64,000 nt of DNA from Isoperla grammatica (Eukaryota > Arthropoda > Insecta > Plecoptera > Perlodidae): positions 1,188,501-1,252,500 of the forward strand of contig OX246739.1 of NCBI GenBank assembly GCA_945910005.1. The letters are read 5' to 3'. Under the pieces are notes generated by a model. That model worked only from the letters and a program-made list of their open reading frames with translations. It was not told where the DNA came from and ran no database searches. The position numbers and the translations under genes were made by a program. How positions within the stretch are numbered: position 1 is the stretch's first letter; the number at the start of each line of letters is the position of its first letter. Below are positions 21,048-36,000 of the stretch, one piece after another.

Positions 21048-24000
21048 TTATTGTTGCAATACAAAACAAACTCGGTCAAAACCGGAGTAAAATCTTGTAC
21101 GGACTTAAATGTCAAGTATTCCCATGTGCTTACCCTATTAAACTGAATTAAATATATGATTTTTCATATTATTTTATAAAACCAACTGTAGATGCTATGT
21201 ACAGTCGTGGCCGATTTGTACTCATACCAGCATTCGCTCTTCGTATGGTGGAAACCACGAGAACCACCATCAGGATGGAGAACTTCTTGAAGTCTTCATT
21301 CTTCTTAGTTCAAAAATGTTCGCACTATCCTACACATGTTCAAAATTATTGCTTTTTGCATCTCGATGTACATGTTCGCTTGGAGAGCAATTAGTTTTAA
21401 TACTGTCATGGAGTTTTCGCCATTTGCTGATATAATTAACGGCACAACAGTTAAATTATGCTGCTTGCACAGCCTTTTCATTTCAATAGATAACTCCTTA
21501 TATATGTTAATCTTTTCTCGCCAAGTTGTCTCTACATTGTGGTTTAAAGGAACGGCAACCTCAATTAAAATCGTTTCTTGTTTCTTCTTGTCAATAATTA
21601 TGATATCAAGTCTATTGATGTATGGTTTGGTCTGTTATAACTTCCCGGTTGTTGTATAATTTGTAGTCTTTACTATCTAATACTTTTTCGGTCTTGTATT
21701 AAGCAGTTGTATTAAAGTATTAACACTTAACAGAGATGATATCATAGCAGCGGTTGAAGCAAGAGAAATGTACGCATTGTGATGGTTACACACAATACAC
21801 ACAGAGTGCATGCACAGTATATCGCGTAGCACTGTCAGCATTATCATGATACACAGCAGCAAGAACTGTCTACTTCCTCTGGTTATTAGCGTCGTATCGT
21901 CATGGTGCTGTGATGTGTGATATATAGGCGCAAGGGTAGCCGGGCACCCGTCCAAAGCACGGGGCAATGGGCGATACTTCTCTACCCAAAAACAAGAGCG
22001 GTTCAAAACGCGACGGCTTAGACGAGACTACGGTAAACACCAACTATTTCGTGAATATGCTATCTCCTATATAGCATTGATTCAATATTACGAGTCACTC
22101 ATGTTAATTGATACAAGAATAATTATGAGTTTGTTATTATATACTCCGTTCAGTTCATGCATCAGATTCACAATAGTGAGAGAAGTAATAAATGCTTGCA
22201 AGTTGGTGATTAGTTGTATTATTTCCTGTTTCATTGGGGTTACACTTCATTGACAAACTATATCATGCTATGGATCCAAGCGATAGTGGCCTAATGTTCC
22301 CTATGCGCCAGACTATGTGGGAAGCGGTGTCATGTTTGCAATTAGGATTATGATTATGCTTAAACTGAAGCCGGGGCCGGAAGAAATCATTATTTTACTT
22401 GATTTTCTGGATAGCGAATTAGACAAGTTTTGAAAAAATAAAACCCCAACCCTATCCCAGGCTCACCAAACTAATAATGCTCATGGTAACGGAAACAGTT
22501 CGTGAAGAACATAATAGATGACGATGTATGAAGCCACGAGAGGTGTATGAAGCGATGTATGAAGCGATGTATGAAACGATGTTTTACTCTGCCACCAACC
22601 CAATTCTCTTCTGGGTTCTGCTAGGTCCAATGTCGCCAAACATAGCGAATCTTAGATTTAATAATATCGGATTTGTTACCACGGTTTCAACAAATATTAC
22701 ATTATTACAGACAACGTTGAAGGTCTTTCCTACCAGATAGCTTGTTTGTTCCGAGCACATCTATCATTACCGGGTAATTTGTTGAAATATGGATTAAAAA
22801 ATCGAGCCCCTTAGCACAAACGTATACGACTGAAGAGCCTAATGTTTTTCTGGGAAGTTAATCATTTGAGAATTTTATAGTAGAAATAAAAGTGGGTTTT
22901 AAGTGGCCATTACATTAAGATGAAAGACTTGTCCGTTAATTGTCCATGGAGACAGAGGAATGGAGGAAATTTAAGGAGGGAACTAAATATTGAAGTGAAA
23001 TACGAGGCCATACAGCGACCTCACAACTTATGATCTAACAATTAGTTTGCGAATCAATTATCACCACCATTTCTTAGATACTTTATTGGGCTTCCCTTAA
23101 TTGATGGCGGGGGTAGTGAAAGGGCAGAAGGGTGGAGAGTGGATGGGAGGGGGCGATGGATACGGGGGGGGGGCAAAAAATAACTGATAACGAGAACTTC
23201 TTTGCAACAGGCATCTGACACAGAATTTTGGAAGATAATTTTTTCAGCGTTAGCTCAGCAAAAACGCAATCTCATCTCATTGGTAGCATGAAAGTGCGTG
23301 TGTGTGCGTGTGTGTGCGTGTGTGCGTGTGTTTCATTAGCTCCGCTTTATATTTATCAAGCCACATATCAAAGCAAAAAACTAATATAAATTATTTGTAC
23401 AATTCCCGGCCCCTCTACCTAATTTACACTATATTACATTGCCCACTTTCATAAATCAAAAAGTAAAATTGTCTTTTGGATTCTAAAATATTTTTTTTAT
23501 AATGTACACCATGAAAATACGAGAAATTGAGGCAAGCCTTTTGTGATTCTACATAATCATTCATGTTTTTGTTTCCTGATGGTACATTTGGTTGCGTATG
23601 GGCAATCATACAGCTGGGCGAATTCGTAGGTTGTTTTTATTTCCCTCACATAAATTGTGTATGCACGCAGACTTGGCTCTAAATAAACGCACACGCACTC
23701 CCACACGCATAAAGAGTGAATACTTAATCATACAACAGCAAACAGTCGAAGTTTGTTCGCAAGCAATCATGTGTTCACGCCCTTACACGAGGCCATGTAA
23801 TGCAATGTATCACACATGTAATAGAGACATTATTCGCGCTGGGTTCATCATATCGTGCGAGTGTTACTTTCTTATAACTCGCGCCTTTCCTCTCTCTCTC
23901 CCTCCAGTTTATAACTCGGAGTGTGCAGCATCTCTGTTATCATCTCGAGCCGTTGTCATAGTAATCGTTCCCCGGAGGCTGCGGATGCGCGCGCAGTTCC

Positions 24001-27000
24001 GACATCGATCGGGCTCCGTCGCTCGACCAGCGCGCGGGTTGACTCCGACTAGCTAGGCCGGCTATGGAGGCCCAACCTCGCAGATACACTTCACTAATAA
24101 TATAGACATTTAATTGAACGAGTTATCTAAATATGTGCGACTCACAATGGAAGTCAGTTGTTGTATATTTCATCTTTCAACGACAGATAATAATTACGGA
24201 TTCATTCTTGTAAAGATTAGTAGTAAATATTATCTATTCTTTGTCGTATTTTACTATTTTTATATATCTACACCTAGTTGTAAGTTAAGACTACTTCTAG
24301 TGTGGGTTGGCAGTCACTTTGAGTTTGTACCTGCTCATCCACGTTGTGTATTCAAGCCGAGGTTTCGTCATATTGTTGCTAAAAGACCTGCCAAGAATGA
24401 TTATCGAGTCATTTTCTAGGTTATGAAAGAAGAATGCCATATCTACGAAGGTATTAAAGCTCCATTATAAGTAATACGGCGACATATATAGTGGATTATA
24501 AGCTACTAATCCGAGAACACTTCAATTCAGAAACTTTATTCTGTTACAATCGAATAGAAAAAATATTTAAATGAAACGTATTATGATTTCTGTAAAATTG
24601 TGTGAAATAAAATTATCAAGGAAAGGTACTGCCAGAAGTTTGTACTGATGTTTTCCAAGTTGTTGTATTGGCAGTGAACAACCACATACCTGCGTTCTTG
24701 TTAAATCAGGTTAAAAAACGAAATAAATGAAATAAAGAAGTAAACGAACAAATTAATAATTTATATCTGACCCGGCACCTCCACCAAAAACTCAATATTT
24801 TTTTCAAAAATTATAAATTCTTAATTTAAAACCTTATCCACAACAAAATGTACTCAAAATTGTTTTTTGTATTAGATTCACTGAATTAAGGCTATTTTGA
24901 CTGAACGTGAAGGGTGGGAACTTACGTTGGATGTTAATTTGTAGTGTTGATATTATTTATTCCTTAGAATTGTCACGTGCACTTTTGAATGGCTGGTGAA
25001 TGTAGATTGCAAATGAAAGCTCATAAAAATAAACTGCAAACATTCTTTCATAATTATTAATGAGCGGCTGGAAAAGTCTCATTATAAAATGTTACGGGCA
25101 TATTTTGTTTGCATAGCATACGTACGCTTTTTATTAAGTAATAAATTGAGTAGGCTAGGTAAACAAATATGGATACAAGTTCAAAAGTAACAAACTTAAT
25201 TTTCATTTTTTCAAGAAAGAGTTCATAGTTTTCTAAAGCTGCCTTGTGGGGAATCTGCATTAGTTTGCATATCGTGGGGGTCACTATTACTTTGGTGCCA
25301 GAGTTGCCACAGTTGTCTGTATATCCATATAAATTATACATCTCATATTATTAACTATAAAACTATGTTGTAACTTCCATCGCAAAGTTAAATGACAATT
25401 TTCTGTACACCCGAAAGGGTAATATAATTTAATTTGTCGTGAATGATTAAAATGGAAATATATCAAAGTTGAAACCAACCAAAGTGCCTCGGGGGTGTTG
25501 AGGTGTTAGACTCAGACAGGCCCAGATACCTCGACACTGAACCACGGCGGAATAACACAGACAAATATGTTTCAACATTTGTGTAAAGATACATATTTAT
25601 ATCACTTATATTGTGAAGTTAGGACCAACAGTTCCATCCGGCGTTTCAATGTTTATAAAATATGCGACAAAATTAAATTTGGTAAACTGATTTTGAAATT
25701 TCTAGAAAATCGAAAACATAAAAACATATTTTGAATGAACTCAACTCTGAATGTAAGATCGTTCACTAGTCTTCTTTAGATGTGTACGGGTACCCCGCAA
25801 GCAGTTTAAATGAACCTCGTGTTTTCGAATATTTTAGCATTTAGCGGTGCCATGTTTCAAGCCCTGCAATCATCAGGCATCGCGGAGCCAACCACTCGAC
25901 AAAACAAATGCTATTCATAACATCATGTTCTTTTTCCCATAGACAGACCCTATCTACATCCGTTGTCAATTTTAATTGAAAATTAATTCGTGTCGGAGGT
26001 CGAATCCAACCAGAACTCGCTGTAAAACGAATTTCTCGCTTCAATTACTGTTTTCACGCTTATCAGTAAACGCACCAATGAATCGATCGGTGATCGAATG
26101 AGTTCTGTAGACCAAACAACACGGCACAGCCAGCCATTTTGAGGACTCTCTTTTCAAACTCGGTGCTAATGCTTCTTTTATTTAAAACCATTGTTTCACA
26201 GTTTTTAAATTCGAATCAAAAAAGTGTTTTGGTTTTATTTATTTCAACCTGGCTTAAATACAATATTCCCTATAGGCAGCTTATTTATTACTACGGACGT
26301 ATCACTAACAATACAGGTTTTTTCAACCATTTTTTTCTGTGGCTTCGTTACTGAAAATGAATGTATTTTGGTTTAATTCCGACATGTAATATTTGAATAA
26401 TCAAAACGTATATCATTTTAACTGTTGAACTCAACGTTGTTTTTTGCTCAGCCATATTTATACTAACACGAAAACTGAAAGTTTTCACAAAAGTATCGCA
26501 CACCAGTTTGTACAAAATTTGATTATTTTAGATAAATGAATTTATACAATTCTGCAGAAAATTGAGCTTCGTTATTATTTTCTGTCTTCGGTGAGTTTAA
26601 ATTACTGAAGGATGTCTTAATGACTTGAATGGCGGCTGTGTAGCTTAACACAATATTATAGAGAACTTTTAGCATTGTGCCAGGTTTCAATACCATTCAA
26701 TTGTCTCTTCAGATGCTAAACGGGAAGACGGAAAGTGCTGTAGGAACAACTTGGAAACTTTACAGTCGCAGTCGAGATAATCTCCACTTTATAACGTCAC
26801 ACTATCTTTGAACAAGAAGAAAGCACAAAAGTAAATCTCTTGACAAAGTTTACAGAACACGTGAACAAGTACAATAAACTGGAACTGTTGTCATCAAGCT
26901 CGATGCGAGACGATGCGATATGCTTTAACTATACTTTCTGCATTTTAACGAATCACTCGTTACTTAGGGGAGTCCGATTTTACTCCAATATTGAGCATGG

Positions 27001-30000
27001 CCGACTTGGTGGGGAAGGGGTTAGAGGGGAGGGTGGGAGGGTGAGAAGCTTGGCCCGTGAACTCATATTGCACACCCTGTCTACAAGTAGCGCAGACAAG
27101 CGAGACAACGGGAAATTAAACCTTAACAGATTGTTACATTACGCTCTATGAAGTTGTTGACGCCTTCAATGTGTTAGTTCCCCGTGTAAAGCAGGGTCGA
27201 TGTTATTGGAGTGAGTAGTAGAGCCGCCTCCATCAAATACACTTTGCGCTCCTGACATTCCCACTGCTCGGGGCCTGAGAAGACGCGACGACGTGTACCA
27301 CGGAAAAGTGTTTTTCCATGTTTCGCAACCCCCTGAGAGCGCGGGCTCCGATGTTGCGGTGTCGTCCGCTCGCGCCCAAGGGGCCGGCTCCGAAATCCCT
27401 CGACGCGGAGCCGACCGCGCCCGAAGTCACATCGGGCGCGGTCGGGGAACAGATGATGGAAATAAACTATGACGTCGCCCCTAGCGGCGGAGACGTGAGT
27501 TACGAGGCTTTAGCTGTTGATCTCAAGGCGACAGCGACGCTAGCGCGCTGGGTGGACTACAGAGCAATAAGTGCAACACCAATGTGTCAGACACTCGCAA
27601 TGTGATAGCAACAATTTGGCACCAACTCTTAAACTGATGTTGTCATTGTCAGATAAACAAATCAACGAATAAATAATACAATATCTCAGTAGAAGTAGTT
27701 TTATGACCTTTGCTGGCCGATTTGAAGAAACTCTTGCATACAAAATACAAGTCACGCTTTAAACGTTTATTCATAGGAGCACCGTGGTAGTCATAATGTT
27801 TTTAATAAATAGGCCAGACATTTTCAAACAGGATCGCTTCCGATAGAAGTGAGAGCCAAGTTCTGCAAACAGCGTTATTTCCTAGTGCTTCATCACACGT
27901 CTGTATGAAGTAACGCTCAGCCAGTGAGCGAACCGTTCTGCGTGTTAATATCTGTATGCCCATTACGAGGATGTATCCGTTTGTGTGTCTCACTCGCTCT
28001 GCATCTATCTATCTCTCTCGCTTCTATACGCGCATTCTGAGCACTGCTACACAGGAAAGTGTGAGAGAATGTAGATCATATGTAATGACGCGTGTTGGCT
28101 CTACAGGTAGTGCGTGTAGTAGCGAAATCTTCAGCTTGGATGGGAAGCACTGCCTTCTTTAGCACACGGTGTTAAACATATGCTTTAGAAGAGGCAACAC
28201 TAATAACAACTTATAATAACAACAAATAACCATGTCATAATAATATTATACATTGATGCAATCACTAACCCTTACTTAAATAAATAGTCATAAGTCATCC
28301 ACATTTTTTAAATCGAGATATGGACATTTCGAAAATTAAAAACATGATAATTATTTTCTATAACGTTTCAGTCCAACTGTTCTCTATTGGGAACTATCAA
28401 ACAACAACAACACACTATAAACTAGCAGAATACCCTTATTAATTCACACACCTTGTGCCACAGTAGTCTCTGAACTTAGAACGAAGTAACAAGTATAACT
28501 AGTAACTACATTGTATAGCAGAGCTCATGGAAAATGTACTATGCATTAATTATAACATGCCAATACTGTATTTGTCATTTCATTTTAGTTTTAAGTCTGT
28601 GAACCAGTAGAGAAACTCATCAATTTTTTAAAAGTCAGCCAACTGAACATTTCACTCCATGCTTCTTGTATTGGAGGAGCACATTAAGCTTTTTACTTCT
28701 TATATGCATTATTCCTTCAGAGTGTAACTCACACGGTTTGCTTAGGATAGCCAAGATAAACAAATAAATCACTCCACGCTGAGAAATGACCTGGACATAA
28801 ACCATTTTAATGAAATAATGTAGCAGCGATTATAATGGTTATACATTAACTCAAATTACATTTTAGATTACGTACACTGCAAACTGTATAAATAAGACAT
28901 ACGTTAGTTACGAGAACAGCTAATATAAATAACACAATGTTAACAAGTATAGTAAAAACGTTAGACATTTGTATCATAAGCTTTAAAGCTTATTAAAAAC
29001 GGGTTTATACCATGTCCTGTGATAACAATCTCTAATTGTTGCTGTCAGGTAATTACTGAAGAAGTGTGGTCGGATTCACCGCAATCCTCTTAATGCTGTA
29101 CACACATTGCAGACCGCAGTAGGCTCTGCGCACGGGGTCTGCGCATCGCACGTGATAAGACCCTGGTTTAATAGAGTCAGGGCTTAATCCCCCTCCCCTG
29201 CCAGCCGACCACTTTCTGGTCAGCGTCTAAGCCCGTGCTAAACAAAATATCACGGCAATGATAACTCTTCTACATGGGGTAGTTAATGCCATTTGTTAAT
29301 GGTGTATGGTAAATGCAAAACGTTCCTATGCGTTACTATCAAACTTACATTTATATATTATTAATGTTCATCTGATGTTAAATATTCAGAGTTCATATTT
29401 CACATCCCAAATAAGTAAATCTTATTACTGTTTTTCGATTACTGCATTAAATTTGTCGGTTTAATAAGAGATCTCTAACTAACTGTATTTACCAAAACTA
29501 TATTTCGTTAACTAAATCAATATTTTACACTAACGAAAAACTTATGATATTGTTATGCCCCATATTTTTGAATAGCACACGTTTTCCCATAACGTCAAAC
29601 TGTGTGTCTGTAACTTTGAAAAGTTGACAGAGAAAAACGATTTGATGAACTCGTTAGTAGGTAGTAATTATCTAAACATGATAACTATAAATATTACCTT
29701 GACCCTAAAATTTTTAGATTTGGTCAAAACTTTTTTGGATATATTGTGTTGAAAGTTCTTTGGTACAATTCAATTCAGTTTCATTGTTATTTTCCTGTTC
29801 CATGAAAGGACATGATGGCTGGTGTAAGGTTATGGGCATGCCCATACCCTCTTTAGCGTATACAGGTACATACAATTACACAATTAGCCTACACACAATT
29901 ATACAAAGTGTCTTTAGATAAGCCTCTAATCGAATATGGAAATGTTCCTGTTTTGTACTTCCGAACCGGAACCTGAAAACTGACAAACGCTTCCTATTAC

Positions 30001-33000
30001 CTTTTAATTGCGCTGAGCATTAAGTACGTTTTACGACTTGAGTTATTCGAAGCGTGGGCCTGTTTTACGGTTAGTAACTTCCCTTAAGTCGAGCTCCCAT
30101 CTTACTCAAACAGCATTTAGCGTTCGAAACTGTCGAGGCTTAGGTCGTTTTACCTTTACCTTTTAGCAATATTTAAGACGGGCGACATTTTACATCTACT
30201 CGGCAAAGAAAACAAGAATGTAATCATACTATCATTATAAGTTAGTATACTAAACTAACTAAGTGCATACAACTAAATAAATAAAAAATAAAATAAATAA
30301 ATTCACATTTAGAGTCTACCCACTCAGTATGGAGGTGCGCAGAAGAAACCACTTGATTTTGAAATAATTTTTAATTTATCTACAAAATAATGCAATTAAT
30401 AACTTATTCTAAATTATAATAAAAGCATGATGATTATTTAATAACACGAGCAAAAGTGCAAGCGACGGGACTCGAGCTCGGGTTTTTCAGCATGGAGTGT
30501 CGAACGCTACCTTCAAGCTAGACCTCGACAGAGGAGTTGTACAGTGTAATTCATGCGCCCGAGATTCATCTTATTGTAGGTTGATTATTTGTAGCGAGAA
30601 TACTTCAGTCGTCGAAAACATATTGCTAAACACCAAGATAAGTGATATTTAGGCTACAAGTAACGGAAGTATAACCCAGTTTCTTCTCTGGACCATCTTT
30701 CTCGCCGGGAATAGCCGAACATTTCCGAAGCTAGGCGAACAATAGGTGAGATAACGTGGACCCAGCTGAAACCTGCACTAGCCCTAAACGAACTAGGCCT
30801 CATCTTAAAGATAATTTACCGACTTTAATTAAACCCCCAACAAACATTTTGGTGCCTTCCCGCACTTTTCCCGATGTCTTTTCCCGCACATTGCATATGC
30901 GGGTCCTGTAAGGGAAACCCGTACGGGACCCGCCTAGAAGTGTCCTACTGGCCGATGTCGGGTCCCGTACGGGTTGCACGCCATCTTCCCGCAATCTTCC
31001 CACTTGTATCCCGCAACCTTCCCGCACGGATTGCCCGCTATCTTCCCGCTAGTATCCCACAACTTTCCCGCACAGGCTGCCCGCTAGTATCCCGCAGCTT
31101 TCCCACTAGTATCCCGCAACCTTCCCGCTCGTATTGCCCGCTATCTTCCCGCTAGTATCCCGCAACCTTCCCGCTCGTATTGCCCGCTATCTTCCCGCTA
31201 GTATCCCGCAGCTTTCCCGCATGGGCTGCCCGCTATCTTCTCGGGGCACCCCCCCCCCCTCATTAGTGCATGACATTGAAACAAACTGAAAAGTAACACA
31301 GTTTTTAGTTTTCAGTCAAGTTTCTTATTTACCCTTTTCTCAAATAAGCGTTTTATGGTTATTATTAGTAGAGTAATTATATTTATCTGTGGTCGAGGTG
31401 TGATAGGAATGAACATAATGTGAACATTGGAGTGAAACTTAATCTATTTATAGGTAAAGCCAATTGGCAACAAAATTCTATTTTATTAAATCCAGTAGTT
31501 TCTCTTTTATAAAAATGCAATTATAGTCTCTAGCCTAATACAGCAATTGATTCTAAAATTGGATTAAGTAGGTCCTAGTGTTCTTATTAGACAAGGAAAT
31601 TGGGTTTAAAAATAAAGAAACAAAAGCAATAATGTTTATATAAAGTGCAAGTGAATTTTATTACTAAAATACGTAATAATGTACAATTGTTATGTGATGC
31701 CTCTGATACTGTTACTGAATTATTGATTACTGTTACTTTGGAGAATCTAAAAATTATGTTATGTAGTAAGTGTGACATGTTCTTATTTTCCTAAACAAGG
31801 AAAACAAGATTGTTATCGAACCAGTATAAAGTTTAACACACCAAACTGGTACATTTATTATCTTTTTTTTAGGTCCTCACAAACTGAAATAATAACAGTT
31901 TAATGCCCTGATACACTACCATAGATCACCACGACATGAGATCATGTTTTTGCAGCAGACACTTTTTCATAAAATGTTCTTAAAATAATGTATATAGGCC
32001 TATAGCATAATAACACTATATATATATATATATATATAAATATTTATTATAGTGCTATGTGATCGAGCTGATAGAGAATGTGTCTATGTATGTATTCCCT
32101 AGTTATATACAAGCAATAAGGGGTAGCATGTGTACCTACTCGTTTAAATAAGTTCAATACACACAGAGTGAGACATCATCACGGATCTACCAACTATTCG
32201 AACTAGGAAAATGCTATTCATGACACGTTTGTTATACATTACTACATCCACAAGATGCAAGTTGAGTTGTTAATCAATAATGAGCAATTATGAACAAAAG
32301 CAAAGCAACATAAATATATTTACACGTTATTACTCCATGTTTTGCTCATTACTATTACACAATATTCAAACCAGTATTACTAATACAATTTTAATACAAT
32401 ACAATTAATTAATTTAATAGAATATTCAGTAGTTACTATTTACATATAACCCTGAAGTATGGATGGAAAAGAACGATTAATTCCTTAACATTTAGGCTAA
32501 CCCCTTAAACCAATCACGTCTATAAACGGTTTCCTGACATTTCTATTTTCATAATAAAATCCAAAATTAATAAATAGGCAACTGCATAACATTAAAAAAA
32601 AGTCATAACGATTTTAACGTCACGTATTCGATTTTTCTGCACTTGAAAATAATAATATAACGATACATATTTGAGGGCTGCGAGTGGGGGTTCAGCCTTG
32701 TTGCCATCAACGACCCGCTTCTTTGCGCGTACCGTTCTTCCGCCATGACGATCCCTGGCATTTGCCAGCCGCAATAATAAGATTTTTCAATGTCATTGAC
32801 TTGGGAGTTTTGGAGTTGGCTCTCACAGCAACTAAAATAAAGTTAAAGATAAATTACAAAACTATATCAAGTCACAGTCCAAGGCTATAAATAATTTGGT
32901 GGTTTTGTAGACCCATTTGCTAAAACTAAGGGATTCACGTCAATACAATAAAAATAATAGAGTATCAAAAAACGGTCTAGATTAGAGAACCATTATTTAT

Positions 33001-36000
33001 TTTACCGTCAAATGGCAATTTATAACCACAATGGAGGGCAAAGTGTAAATAACCACCACAAAAAGGTTTCATCTGAGGGCAGTGGACATATGGCTATAAG
33101 GTGCTTTTTATGTTAGGCGCTGCTGTTTATTTTACAAAATAAAATTATGTAATTCTGAAGAGACAAGCTGAAAAGCGCTAGTGTGCACTAAGCAGGGCGT
33201 GCAAGCGTGAGAAATATGATTAACACTTTTGGTCAATTTGTTACAAAAAATATAATAATTCATTGCTATTTTTATTATCGCTCGACCCACACCACCCACT
33301 CACAACGCTCTTCCTCCCCCCCCCCCCCCCCCCCCCCCAATATGGGTGAGGACCTAAATTGTAGTGTGTGGTAGACGTCCCGAACTGAAAGGGGGAGGGG
33401 GGGGGGGGGGGGGTCGGGGGTGTTTGGCCCCCGGAAAATGCATTCTTCAACGTCATTTTAGTGATAATCTGTGTGTTTTAGAGCAGTAGAATGAAAAAAA
33501 TTGTCAGTTTGTTTTTAAAAGAATATCTCGTTTTGAACTGACTCTGTGAATATATTGTCTTATTTTTACTTTGTTATATGTGCTTAAACTTTGTCTACAC
33601 ATTTTATTTATTCGTAAAAAAACAAAAACAAAAATCAGAACACTAGAGGTTCATTGCCCCCCTTGGATTTGAGGAATTTAAAATTTTAATTGACTATACG
33701 ATGCGCGCCAGATGCGCCATTTCATATAAATTATGTAAATAAAAAATAAAATAACTAAATAACAAATATTTTCTAGTTTATCCGTCCCGTCACGAAACTG
33801 TTATTTTAACGCGATCCGATGAAATTGTTATTTGTTGTGTATACATAAATGAAAGAACCACTGACTGACTGTTACGACCGGAGGCAATATGAGCACGCCA
33901 CCCCCGGCCCCCGCACCACTCGTCACATGCTCACGGACTAGCCTCCTATTCTTTTATCAACATTTCTTATTTTTTTTTTTCTATACTTACATTGCATTAT
34001 ATATGCATTTTACTTTTTGTACCTATAGTCAATCACAGCCAGACGAGCCACGCTCTCAAATGATATTGTTCCTACCCTACGTGTTTATAATTGCTTTTCC
34101 TTGTGTTTTGTTCAACTTATATATAACAACTACGCAGGCATTCTATATTTGTGACTAGTCACAAGATATTGGTCCTACGTTTTGATGATTTCCGTCATGT
34201 AGTATAATTTTTAATTTAATTTATACGAGCACATATTACCTGTTAGTACACACCAAAATGGAACATCGAACCCATTTCCTAATCAAACCAAATCCTTATT
34301 CAAACGGCGCGTTTGCAAAGATTGAACTTAAGCGAATAGTTGTCGACTCTGGCTAGTTAAAATCCTGCCAGAAAAGATATATTTTGATAAGCAAAGTATG
34401 TGAGACGAAGCCACAGCCGTAACTATTTTTTATACTACTAAATTATGTTAGATCCCTGTCTAGTCTAGATCATCGTATTAATCAATCAATGCATATTAAT
34501 TTTAGATTGTATGCTTCCTTGTATGTATGTATTTTTATTTACCTATAACTAAGGTTATATTAAAAAAAGGAAAATATTGAAGCAAAATGTAATACAATTA
34601 TTATTAGTCGTAAATAAAATTCGATGTACATTCGTCCAACCAAATTAGTAATCTCCGATCGAATAGCTCAACTTCGGTCTTCAGCCTGATGTTAAAGTGA
34701 ACGAAACCGTGTTAGCAAAGCAACCCAAAAACACAACAGGATTTTGAAGATAATATTTGATAGCATCTTGAAAATATGAATACGAACTTAGAAGAAACCT
34801 ACCTTCGTATTCTTGATTTTCAGGAACAATTGCGTCTTCACGTGATTTTTATAATAATGAACTTGTCCATAACGAAGTTGAATCCTATTTTTCGTTTTAA
34901 AAACACGAGTCGTCAATATATTGTTGCCAGTCAGTTTTGTTCTTCTTTCCTTTCTTCCGACCACACACACTCACACACAAACACACTCCACGACACGGAT
35001 CAATATTCAGTGGATTAAAAAAAATCGCAATAAGATTATGATACTAATAAAGCTCTAACTTATTTTATTTTCTCACGAAAGAACATGATAGCACACGTAT
35101 AAATAACGTCTAACACCCACGAAGTATAAACTTGTTGTGTAGTCCAGTCAGTGTTTTGGACTGTTTTGCTTACCACGGTGGGATTCCCACCCCACTCCGC
35201 CCGAATCTTATCACCACTATAGCGAGCGGCACCGTATTACAAAGCTTAGTAGGACTTGTAGCATAGATAATGAATGAACACGTTGTAATTTCTTATCGGT
35301 GGTGGTCGAATTAAGTACGGTTATCATCAGCTACATAAGCAATATCACAACACATAATAACAATACAAAGAGAGCCTTCTTCATAGTGCGGTATCCTTTG
35401 TCATTACAGTTTTCTTACAGTTTATAAGCACCAAAGTTACTTTTTAAACTGAGCTTTTTTAATTAACAATATGAATGTGCGTACGATGCATTGTAGGTTG
35501 TGCATACTGAAACTAGTCTCACTTTCTCGAATTGAATAGGACGTAAACAATACTTCCTTACAGTAGACGTATATTGAGAAGTTACTTTTTTACCTTATTT
35601 ATTACCACTTCTATAATGTATATCATACTCATATTGTATAGATATGAGGTATAACAGTTAGCTATAATGTCGGGTGCTTGATGTTGCTAAATTTGAAATT
35701 AAGCTTCAGCGACACATTTTTGCAATACATGGAAACTTTGTCATCTTCAAATCGTTCATTGAATTCAATTAATTTGTTCGTTGTCTTATCTGTAAATGAA
35801 GAACCAATACAAATACAATAGATAGTTGCAGACGAGTGATTACCAGCTAGCCTATTTAAAATCCATTGATTCTATGTAACATCTGTCATTTTAAATATTT
35901 CTGGAAAACACTCAAAACAGGTATAAATCCCTCCCCCTATGCCGTTGTCATTACGAAACACAATTTTCACATAAACAGCATTATCATAATAGTATTCATA

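Noticed and set aside
20918..21151. Poly-Tyr, poly-Ile and poly-Leu frames
   Set aside because: Created by the ATT microsatellite that forms a LINE tail.
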